Part shown: positions 50,617 to 61,400 of the stretch, piece by piece
Position numbering within the stretch: the stretch's first letter is position 1
Layout of the letters: the number at the start of each line of letters is the position of its first letter
From: Henricia sp. BOLD:AAB3569
Lineage: Eukaryota; Echinodermata; Asteroidea; Spinulosida; Echinasteridae
Direction of reading: 5' to 3'
Assembly: GCA_037783545.1 (NCBI GenBank)
Contig: JBBELK010000068.1
Coordinates: 1,612,001 to 1,676,000, forward strand
DNA length: 64,000 nucleotides
The notes under the pieces: generated by a model
Databases searched by the model: none
What the model was told of the DNA's origin: nothing
The model's input: only the letters and a program-made list of their open reading frames with translations
Made by a program: the position numbers and the translations under genes

Positions 50617-51187
50617 GTCAACATGTTGGCAGCTACCCTGTATAAAGGTCGGGAAATGGTTGGTACCATGTTGGCCCCACGTTGTTCCTACGTCGGTTTA
50701 GTGTGGGCACATTGTTGGGTTAAGGGTGGCCAGACGTTGGCCCGACGACATCTTTAAATGATACATATAAGGCTAACGTTGGCCCAACATTGTTTCCACG
50801 TTGGGCCGATGTCTCTTGCCGACGTTGGCAGCTACCCTGAATAAAGGTTGGGGAATGGTTGGTACCATGTTGGCCCAACGTTTGACACTAATATTACAGG
50901 TGGTGCCATTGTTGGCCCCACGTTGTTCCTACGTCGGTTGAGTGTGGGCATGTTGTTGGGTGAAGGGTGGCCAGACGTTGGCCCAACGTCAACTCTAAAT
51001 GATACATAAAAGGCTAACGTTGGCCCAACATTGTTTCAACGTTGGGCCGATGTCTCTTGCCGACATTGGCCCATCGTAACCTTGATGAGCAAAATCACGC
51101 TGGCCCAACGTCATTGGCCCACATTGGGCCAACGCGGAAGCACACATGGTCCCAACGTTGGGCCGACGTCGTGGTGTTATCAGGGTA
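50617..51187. repeat. GTTGGCCCAACG-rich repeat, right, with internal duplication
   Basis: Two tandem units (50625-50823 and 50824-51063) share GTTGGCAGCTACCCTG, GGTTGGTACCATGTTGGCC and TTCCTACGTCGGTT. The block ends GACGTCGTGGTGTTATCAGG, the complement of the start at 46627. A poly-G stretch lies just to the left. Confidence 0.75.
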
Positions 51188-51723
51188 TACTTATTAAGAG
51201 TTGTTCTTGCAATAAAACACATTTAATGTGTTATAATTAGTGAATGGTAATTAAAAAAAACAAACACTGACCTCTGACCCCCACTACATGTTCCGCGAAA
51301 TGTATACGTATTTCAAGCCTTCAATACGATCGTCCGGGTAGTGGGCAAAATGCAGCGACGAACAGGAGTTAGGCTGGCGCCGTAGCCAGTGGTCAGGTAA
51401 ACCTATCGGATGAACGCAAGGTACCATACCATTCTCCGCCTCCTGAGACATGTGTGAAATGTAAACACACTGACACACACACAACGACTGGCTGTCAAAA
51501 AATGGATCGTCAAGAGAACACAGCAGACGCGTCAAAAAAGAAAAAACGAAAACCTCGCCAATCAGGGTAAGAATATTGTCATGGGACAAACCGATAGAAA
51601 GGACTTGGATGATTAATACCCAATGGTTATTGTAGACACGAATTTAAAAAACAGGCACATCACACGCAACGGAGGAAGGAAAAATAATTTTTTTCTCCAG
51701 GCTGGAAATAAGACTAATATAAT

Positions 51724-51772
51724 TTCTCCGCCATTTATGGGAGTCAAGATTTTGACTCCCATAAGTGGCGGA
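51724..51772. repeat. Short hairpin
   Basis: CTCCGCCATTTATGGGAGTC, a loop, then GACTCCCATAAGTGGCGGAG. Confidence 0.7.
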
Positions 51773-52119
51773 GCGTGCTGCTTCGAGAAATTACGCAAAA
51801 TTGAAGCATTTCTAAGGCACGTTTGTGTGGATCATTATATTCTACTTGTTAAACATCTTTCAGATCGTGCTCATTATACTTCAAACGCTTGTAATAGCCC
51901 AAAAACGCCCAATAAAGCGCAACCCGAAGGCAACGTGTTCCTTTAAGAGCAGTAGGCCTATTTGGCAACATAAGAGGACTTATGGCCGCCGAGTTGTAAT
52001 GACAAAATAGGCGACAGTTCGTTTTTGGTAATTTAATATTTCTAAATTGGGGCATAGCACGTGGCCTGAACCTCAATCAATAAATGGGAAGGGTCGTCCT
52101 TGGTAGTCTGAAACTTGTT

Positions 52120-52415
52120 GGACGGTGCCTATACAGACAGCAGCGTAGCCAGGGTTCTCTCTATATGGGGGAGGGGGGGGGAGGGGGGGGGGGGGGGGGG
52201 GGGGGGGGTGGGGAGGGGGGGGGGTGGGCGTTATTGTCGAGGGCGCCAGTTGTGTACCGAGAAATTATATTAGTCCATGCGATCGCCGACGTCGCTCGGG
52301 GGGTGGGGAGTGGTGGTGCATGGAGGGGGGTGTGCTCATGCCCCCAGATTTCGTTTTCAATTTGGCATATATTATAATCACACCATCGTACTTTACACCA
52401 GAAAAATAGCTCTTA
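52120..52415 (+). repeat. Interspersed repeat with poly-G tract
   Basis: AGCGTAGCCAGGGTTCTCTC, then a long impure G tract (52165-52225), then TTTGGCATATATTATAATCA and TACTTTACACCAGA, shared with 57735-57815. The G tract makes reading frames meaningless here. Confidence 0.5.
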
Positions 52416-53158
52416 TAGGTTTCTTTTCATTTTAGGAGAACATTTTCTTGCAAGGCTAGAGGTGGGGGTGCATCTGCATGCACCACCGCTACCACCCCCA
52501 GCCAACGCCCCTGTCTTAGGCCCGCTTCAAAAGTCGCGCTTATGCTGTGTCGAAATAAATTTGGCACGACGTTAGCACGACATATATTTAGTGGCTTCAA
52601 ACGTCGAAGTTAATTGCAAACTCCCAGTCGAGCTTAAATACATCCAACATGGCGGATGAGTATTGTGCACGTCATGGACGTTGTGCACGTCATGGACGTT
52701 GTACACGTGCGTTTTCCATTCTGTCCATTGTACGTCGCCATATTAATTATTTTGATAATTAATCTGATTATTTTGATAATTGTTTGTTTCTTTACTCACA
52801 TACGCGCTGCGAGCATGCGCATTCCTAGTTGTAAACAAAATTGCGTATACCAACTTCGAACTGGAATTAAATTCGAAACGGCAGAAGCACGACGTTTGAA
52901 GCCGAGCCTAGCCGTGCTAGTGCCGCACTGAATTCAGTTTGGCCATACGGTGGCGCGGCATGCAGTTTTTAAACAGCTAGAATCCCCCCATCCACAAAAT
53001 ACACCAGCCACTAGACTTGACCAAGTCCGACTTCGAATAATTTGTAATGTTGGCGCAAGAGGGCGCGCTACTGAGGAAAGGCGCAAAAGGCACAAAGCCG
53101 TTTTACAGAAACAAACAAAACCCCGTCTTTGCCAAAGACTAGCGGCCGTCTAGAAGAC

Positions 53159-53417
53159 AAGAGTCATTCTATAAATTTGGGGTCCAATTTTTCTGTCCCC
53201 CGTTACATCTGACATCTTGTAAAATGTTGTAGTTTGTAAATTCAGGACATATTCTTTAAATGCTCTCTATTTCAAAGAGTGATTACTTAAAGTACAATTC
53301 ATTAAAACATGTTTTGAAGGCATTTTTAATGATACTTGTATGGCAAATAGCAGTATGTCAGGTGTAACGGGGACAGAAAAATGTCACACGTTGGACCCCA
53401 AATTTATAGAATGACCC
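53159..53417. mobile_element. MITE with ~55-bp inverted ends
   Basis: GTCATTCTATAAATTTGGGG then TGTCCCCCGTTACATCTGAC on the left, complemented by GTCAGGTGTAACGGGGACAG and CCCCAAATTTATAGAATGAC on the right. ACAAG flanks both sides. Confidence 0.7.
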
Positions 53418-53680
53418 ACAAGCCCAAAGCCTTGGTCACACAAGGCTATGAGAACGCTTGAAAAGGACGGCCTTAACAAAAGGCTACCCTGCAGCTGACC
53501 TCTGATTTCTTTACCTCCGATCTTTTTAAATGTATTGAACCATGTAGGATTAATTGAACTGAGCGAGTTCTGTGCTGCTGCGTGCAAATATAGGGAAACA
53601 TTCTTCTGTGATCTGCATAAAAGTATGCTGGCTGTGCAGTAAGGGCGTGGCAAGTAGTACATAATGTAAGTACATGTAGT

Positions 53681-54125
53681 ATGGGTCTGTCCACAGTAAA
53701 GGGGTACATTTCTGTAACATTCAAGATCTTAGGTCCCAGTTCACTTCAAATGTCTTAATTTTATCTTTAAATTATCAAGCTAAACTGAGGAAATAACTTT
53801 TTCACCAAGGAGTAAGAAAAATAGTCCTACAACATACATTTGTGAAAACCTCGTGCACAAATTTTCCTATTACGCATGTAACAAAGACGGAAAAAAATGT
53901 CACAAAATTGTCCGTCCACGTTACCTACGTAATAGGAAAATTTGTACACTTGCTTTTCAAAAATGTATGTTAGTGTGGCAGCAATTTCTTACCTTTTTGG
54001 GCAAAAGTTATCTCCTGAGAACAAAACAAGGACATTTCTTTAATTCTGAGATAAACTAAAGACATCTGACAGGAATTATTGACTTATTTTTCAAATGTAC
54101 ACCATTACTGTAGACAGACCCATAT
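53681..54125. mobile_element. Element with TGGGTCTGTCCACAGTAA ends
   Basis: TATGGGTCTGTCCACAGTAA and GTACACCATTACTGTAGACAGACCCATA are imperfect inverted ends of about 28 bp. Inner AATTTTCCTATTACG and CGTAATAGGAAAATT also pair. Confidence 0.65.
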
Positions 54126-55315
54126 GTATAAACAGCGGTTGTTCACATTTTTCTATACAAGCAACCAATGATGTTTGCTTTTTGTGCACCAATGTTGACT
54201 GTACTGCAAATTACAGCCACTGATGGGTAATTAAAAAATCACAAGGATAAAAATTCCGCCAAGCACCGGCCATGTTGTGTGGGCCTATATGGCACGTACA
54301 TAACCAAAAGCTTACATACAACTAGTCTGGTACCCGGACCAAAAATCTTTTGACTAGACTGAATTTAAGGTCCGGCAGCCGCCAATTTCGCCATTTTGAA
54401 ACGGGAGGAATTCCTCCTTTTTCCGAAGGTTCCCGAAGTTACCCGAATGCACGTCCGGTCGTCCGGACGTTACCGTTAATCGTCGGGTACACTTCGTCAT
54501 TGTTTCGAGAATTTGAATTGACGTCGCGTGCACGTACGTGCTGCTGCGTGTGTATTTATGGTGATGATGCCACGGATTCAAAACTATACCCAGTGGCTAT
54601 AGTATAGTTACGGGATTGCAACAGATTAAAACTACATGTACAATATGGAGCTCACTGGGTGATGCAGACAAGGTTTGAATTTTCTTTTTGATGCTAGCCT
54701 ACAGTACATGTATATTAAAATGGGCATATTTAATATTTTAAGGTTAATATATTAAATTTGTATTGGTCAAATATGGAATAACCCCTTTCAAATTGTTGTA
54801 CACTCATGCCATATAGCGCGCAGCGCGCTTTGAAAATTAACGGTTATATGTGCTTCTAAAAATAAATGCATGACGTAATGCTTAAAGTGCTATTTTAAAC
54901 ACGACAGTAGCCGGTCCTCATATTCAGTCGTTGTATGTGGAATATGTGGAGCGGGAACCAGTCTAACATACAACCCGTGTCAATAAGTTTTACCTAATGA
55001 TGGCACTGTTTGCTCTTAACTTAATTTGTCTGTGATTGCTTTATAGTAAGTAAATTCACAAACGGCGATGTTGTTTAGTCAGGAGTTTATTAACAGTAGG
55101 TAATAAGCTGGTAGATAAAGATTTGGTTTGATGCATGCCTAGAACTGGATATGTACAGGGCTACCATGCAGGGCTAACTTCCGGAAGGCGACCTGGCGAC
55201 ATCGCCATAATCCACGTTATAAGTCAAATTGGTTGGATAAAATATCTCGGTATCTAAATAAGTACATGTATAGGATTGCACTCACAATTTGAAGCCAATT
55301 TAAATTCTTCTCTCT

Positions 55316-55406
55316 TCAGCTAGATTGCCTACATACATATGCTACGGCTAGCTGTTTAGCTTCTTCAAATTCGCTTCGTGGGAGATCAACTTTGATTTGC
55401 CTGACA
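55316..55406 (+). promoter_or_regulatory. 5' flank/5' UTR of CYP20A1 copy B, conserved with copy A
   Basis: Counterpart of the block before copy A. CTTCAGCTAGATTGCCTACA, GGCTAGCTG and CGTGGGAGA occur in the same order before the ATG at 55407, with a short extra stretch inserted. This shows that the duplicated unit began upstream of exon 1. Confidence 0.4.
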
Positions 55407-58400
55407 ATGTTCAGCTTTACTATCTTCGCTGTGACATTCGTCGCAATAATTGCAGCCGTTGTCTACTTTTCGCGGGTTTGTATTTTTTTCAGTCTTGTAA
55501 CGTAAATATTTACTGTGAAAACAAAACCCAGCCAACCAAACCTTAAAATCTCAGGGGGCTTGATATGAGCCCCCATTTTCCCAAGGTTTTAAATTTTCCT
55601 GGAAAATGAAGATTTTAAAGACAGAATAATGATGGTTTTACATTAAATTGCGACTCTCTGCCATACCTAATTGTGCTCATTCGCAATGTTCGTATAAACC
55701 TGTACGAACCAGAGGCCTCATGTAGTTGTAGGCTACATTGAAATATACAACGGGAAAATGAATAGCTTAATTTTTACCATGCAGTATTTTATTAATTTAA
55801 GAATGTATGTATATTAAAATTGTACGACGTTTAATTAGGGATTAAATAGGTTTGCAGGGGCGGATCCAGGAATTTTTCCAGGGGGGGAGGGGTGGGTTTG
55901 CCACCAGGGAGGGGTTTTGCGCTTCAGATTTTTATGTCAGCTTGTTTCGGACAGACAAAAAAAAATGCATTACATTATTTTTTTGGTGTCGGAGCAGGGA
56001 GGGGTTTTTACCCCCAAAACCCCCCTCTGTATCCGCGCCTGGTTTAGCCAGTTTTAAACATATGTTTAAGGGTCCTGCAGCCGATTTCACGAAACTTTAC
56101 GCAATTGCGCAAGTCCACTTGCGCCATAAGTTATTGCGCAAGTAATGGCGTAAATAGACTTGCGCAATTGGGTAAAATTTCGTAAAATCGGCTGCTGTGG
56201 GCACTGATATTGGCCCAAGCCGAAGGCGCGGGCCATTACCAATTCCAAGGCCCCTAGCCGGTTTTAAACGGATTGTTTAAAACTGACCAAACCTACTTTT
56301 AATCCCATTCATCAATACCTTTTTGCGTAAATCGGTAAAACTCACCGACTTGAATTAGCTCGTTGTTTTGCCATGTTTTGCATTCACTTTCTACACCTAT
56401 ACAGTGTCAACACCGCGTTCGTACAACTGCTAGCTGTGCATGTGCGTCGATATGTTTTTGTTCGATCGCACGCCGCATGCAAGCGTGTTGTACGCGCACG
56501 CACACGCCTGGGTATACTTGTCACAGTGCACAAGTTGCTTTCGGGAGCGTGCAGTTTCTGTGTGCATACATACGTGTGCGTGTTACATACGTGTGCGTGT
56601 TCCATACGCGCCGACCAGCAGAGTGCGGCCGCGGCCGCTAGCAAGGCTCAAAAGTGTTTAAGACTGACCGTGCCTTTATCGCTTGTTTAAAACTGCCCAA
56701 GTGATGTGCTTTCAGCCAATAGGGATGCGTAAACTGTCTAAGGTATTTATTAATATTTTTTAAAGCTACGACTAGTCCGATTTTAGTGCTGCAGCAACAG
56801 CATTAGCTGTTAATCCAGTTTACACACATGGTATTTCTGAAAAAGAAAGCGATTAGCAAATCCAGTGTATCTTCAAAGGAAGTATGTCTTGGCCTGTTAA
56901 CGCCAATATCCTGCGGCCAAAATAAACCACAAATCATTTGCTGTTTGTCTTTTAAGATATTGACTAAGAAAGGCACAGTCCCTGGTATGAGCCCGACTGA
57001 CGCGCGGTAAGTAATTAGGAGTAAATTGACATAAAAAAACCTGTTTTTCGTCTAAATTGTATACTGGTTATATATTTGTACGTTTATGATAACTAAAAAC
57101 ATCTTGTATATAGTGGCCACCCAAGGGACTGACAAAATATGGCCAGAATAAGCAGGTCACCCTTATATAGAGCTTCAGCGGGCACATGCAAGGATACATA
57201 CAAACATCTTGTGTCTACAATTGAAAAACAGCTAAAAGTGAAGTGCATTCGAGGATCGATTTCTCATTAAAAAGTGAATTTAAGTTTTTCAGTTTTTTAA
57301 TAACTTTGTTAAGCTCTTCAAAAAATGTCTACTGTACCTTGGTTCATTGAGGCAATCTACAGTGTGTGGCCAGATTATCCAGGTTCAACTCCAATAAGAT
57401 TGTATACACAGAAATCCTAGTGCCCAATATCAAAGTTCTACCTCCATATGTTTGTGTACAAACTGATTTGGGATAGAACAGATGTGGCCACTTTAGGCAG
57501 GTGGCCTCTTTATAAATATGACCTTAATAGCAGGTTTCACTGTATTTCTGTTCGCTTTGACCGTCATTGAATCGCTGTCTTCTGTGAGTATATACCTCAG
57601 ATCGTTGTGAGTTGCCAAGCAAGTCATGCACGATGTATTTCAGGTGCGTGGCGCAATTGGAAGACGTCGATCCTTTCACAAATGACGGTCTAGGGTACAA
57701 TGCATGGGCTGGTGCCCTCTTTACACCGCACCCCAGATTTCTTTTTAAATTTGGCATACACGTATATTACGATAACACAATCGTAGTTTACACCAGAGAA
57801 ACAGTTACTTGAAAGAAAAAAAAGAAAGAAAAAAAAATTAAATATAATAAAAAATACACAATGAAAATTCTGTGGGGAAAGTCATGGCACCATACTTTTC
57901 TCCGTTTGCCAAATTTCCAGTGGGGGCGACTAGGGGGTGACGATTTTTTATGGGGGCTACACCCCAGGTAGCTACGTCACTGAGACAAACTCAAACAGCC
58001 ATGGATTACAAAAGTTTCATTAAGTTTGAGAAATAGAAAGTGTACAGTTGAATTTGAATTTCCTGTGTTTGCCTCTAATTGTGAAATCACAACCTTGGTC
58101 ATGAATATATGCATATTATTTACATCAGCATAAAAGCTTAAAACCTTTGTTTTAACCCCCAAAACAAGCCTCAAATAGGATTTTTATGAATGTAACCGAG
58201 TAGAGTAGTTTCATAGCATAGATTTAATTGATAAAAATCACTAATCTTGCACCCTTAAAGGAATAATGGTCCAATGACCAAGGGTAAATAACTTGTAAAG
58301 TGTCATGAGAATATGTGCAATAGAGTGACTGCATTTTGTTCTCGGCAGGGAAGGCAACTTGCCCGATATTAAAGCCGCGGGGAGCTTGCATGAATTTCTC

Positions 58401-61400
58401 CTTTACCTTCATGGCAAGTACGGACCAATCGCGTCATTTTGGTACGGTCCAAAATTTACTGTCAGCATTGCTTCACCGGAGCTGTTCAAGGCACACGTCG
58501 GGCCGTTTGACCGCCCTTGTAAGTTGGATTAATGTTTTGGAGTGTTCCCCTTATACGGGGTCTGGATGCAAATGGTTACATTGCTGGTATGCATATTGCC
58601 TGGTTTTTAAAAAACTCAATATTGATTGTTGTTTCTGCAGGTGAACTGTTTGCCGAGTTCGAGCCTCTACTTGGCAAGTGCTCCGTGCAGTATACCAACA
58701 AAGCGGACGGTCGGGCAAGACGCAACTTGTACGACCCACCCTTTCGACATGAGACATTGAGATACTTCTATGATACCTTCAACAGGGTAATGTCAGTCGT
58801 TTTAACCCTCCTAAACATTTGCATTGGTTGTCAGTCCGAAAGCGAATTTCAAATTACGCGCCATCACGCACTCTAAGGTCATGCAATAAGCATCTACTGA
58901 CAGTAGTCAAAACATCAACATCATACGGTGATAGGTCATTTTCAGCGGCTGCTCCCAAACTTTGGAATGAGCTCCCATTGTCTGTTAGATGTGCACAGTC
59001 TTTAAATGAATTTAAATCATCACTGAAAACTTATCTTTTTAGATGTAATTAGCTGTTAGGTTTAATAACAAAACATTTTTATTGGGTAATGTGTGAAATT
59101 CTTGTACAGCGCCTTGAGATGTCTATGGACATATAATGCGCTATATAAGCACCGTTTTATTATTATTATTATAAGGAGACAATGCAAATAATCTTGAAGG
59201 TTCTAGCATAGTTTGGCTTAAAATAATTGAATAAGTTTAAAACCGTCTTGTTCTCCAGAACTCCCATAAAATGTTAACCAATCATGCCTTCTGTCTCAGA
59301 AGATAATTTTTACATTTTCGAACTATTAACAGTTAGCCAGCGAGCTGGTGACAAAGCTCTCCCTACAACATGATGAGCACATTCCCCTGGTAGAGCAGTG
59401 CCATACTGTCGTCATGAAAGGCCTCACCCAAACGTCGTTTGGAGATTACTTCAAAGATGAGGACAAGATACTGAGATTTCGTCAAGACTATGATACTGTA
59501 AGTTCCCTCTGCGGCAAAGCTGCACCCATTTTGTTGGTCAGACATGTTGGCACCCTGTGTCATTATGCCTTTGTCAGGGGCGGATCCAGGGGGCGTGGGG
59601 GGGGGGGGGGGGGGGGGGCGGGGGGGCGCACGCCCCCCCCCCCCTTTTCCAAAAAAAAAAAACAAAAACAAAAACCTTTTTTTGTGCACACTTTTCCTGC
59701 TTAAAGTGGTTAAATATTGCCTCAGATCGCACCACAGCATCTAGTATAATCCATCTAGAAGCCGTTAGGGCTTCGCACTACGCGCTCGCTATTTAATTGT
59801 CATCAGCATTTCATGCTTAAAATTTTCACGCCCCCCCTTTTCAAAATCCTGGATCCGCCCCTGTTTGTATACGAACATAGCAAGTGAACTGGAGTGAAAA
59901 CAAATGTATGCGTGGTTAGATACATGTACGTGACGCGTGGACAACAGTTCTGGTCCTTTGCTTGTCACCATGGGTACACACGGTTTTTTTTTTACTCCAG
60001 TCTTAGTGGCATCGACCGAGAGAATAGTCAACTTTTCTGTATTTATAATTAAAATTCTGTATATAAAGCTCTTTCTGACACATAAAGCTCCTTTTTCTAA
60101 GTCCCCCAGAGATTACTTGAGGGATGATGCCATGATACTGAAATTGTCACGCCTATGGAACTAAGTTTTTTTGATGGAAAACCTGCAGCCGATTTCACGA
60201 AACTTTGCGTAAGCCCACTTGCCCAACGTTTTATTGCGTAAGTTGCGCAACAATTTAGCGATGATAACATAATACACGCAAGCTGTGGGGCCTGCGCCAT
60301 TTTTCAAAAGTTGCGCAAGCTGCGCACTGTTTCGTGAAATCGGCTGCTGGACCTATAGAATTCCATTCGTTCACCCACACAGAATGTCTCTAAATTTGTA
60401 AAGAGATGCAGAGAATTCCCAACTAATGCTGTAATGCCTCCTCATCACATATCTAAATTCTTCACATTCTCGAACACATTATTTTTTGTTTTCTTTCAGT
60501 GTTGGCATGAAATGGAAGCTAGCTTATATGAGGACCCAATTAAATGGGGAACTGAGCGACAAAAAAAGTTTGAAGACGGTAAATATAAATTGTGCAAACG
60601 TCATATCAAACAATGGATCACTGCACTACATGTAGGCCTACATCATTAAACCAACATCAATGAAAACCGTCACCGTCCCTGCACGTATACATGATACAGC
60701 CTCCTCGTTGTTTAGCCAATATGGCGGTTCTATGCAAAGAGTGAATTGTCATGCTAGTGGACACATGTACATGACCATCGTGTCCGTTTGAACCATACGT
60801 CCGCGCTTAGTGACTTGCATCAACTTTTACCTAGAGAGCGAGATTTAAAAGCCATAAGAAAAAACCTCAATTTCAGCATCAGCCACTTTTGACTGGCGTC
60901 CTGCAATGTCAAGGAAATTATCAGCATGTCAGAGGTCTTTTTGCACCTCTTAATGAGATGTGCACAACGATCGAGGAGGAGTGCAATGGCATTGGGAGTG
61001 ATCCTGCATTTTTTTCAGACGTTTTCGGCTGCAGCATGCGCTTTCCACCACTGACTCAAGCAATGTATTGGAGGACGCTAAGTTGAAAGCGGCAGATTCT
61101 GAAATTAAGGTTATTCTTTGTATGGCTTTTAAATCTCGCCCTCTAGGACAAAGCTGATGCAATTCGCTCAATAAAATTTGTCAGGCCTTGTTTACATGAT
61201 CTGGAATTTGGGTTTAAATATGTTGGGAAATGACAAAGTTATTTTGGATCAAAAGTAGGACATGTTTTTTGACATACTTTTGCAGCATTGAACTCCATGA
61301 AAAAAGTCGTCGACGACATCGTCAAACAACGCCAGGAAAACCCAACAATTGGACATCAGTTTTTTATTGATGTGTTAGTCGAAAATGTCCTGCCAGAAGA

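Larger units (their letters stand above)
43401..55406. other. Intergenic region between the two CYP20A1 copies
   Basis: No recognised gene. 43401-43970, 45150-46620, 49470-50220, 51200-51720 and 54130-55310 have no exon or named repeat, apart from short words such as a TATGTGGAATATGTGGA block shared between 47310 and 54937. A CGTGTTCCTTTAA-type repeat end occurs at about 51935 and, inverted, at 46569. No canonical AATAAA is seen close after the copy A stop codon. Confidence 0.5.

Noticed and set aside
59363..59740. 125-codon minus-strand frame with Gly/Pro runs.
   Set aside because: Produced by the G/C tracts of the element at 59575-59863 and the antisense of exon 5B.
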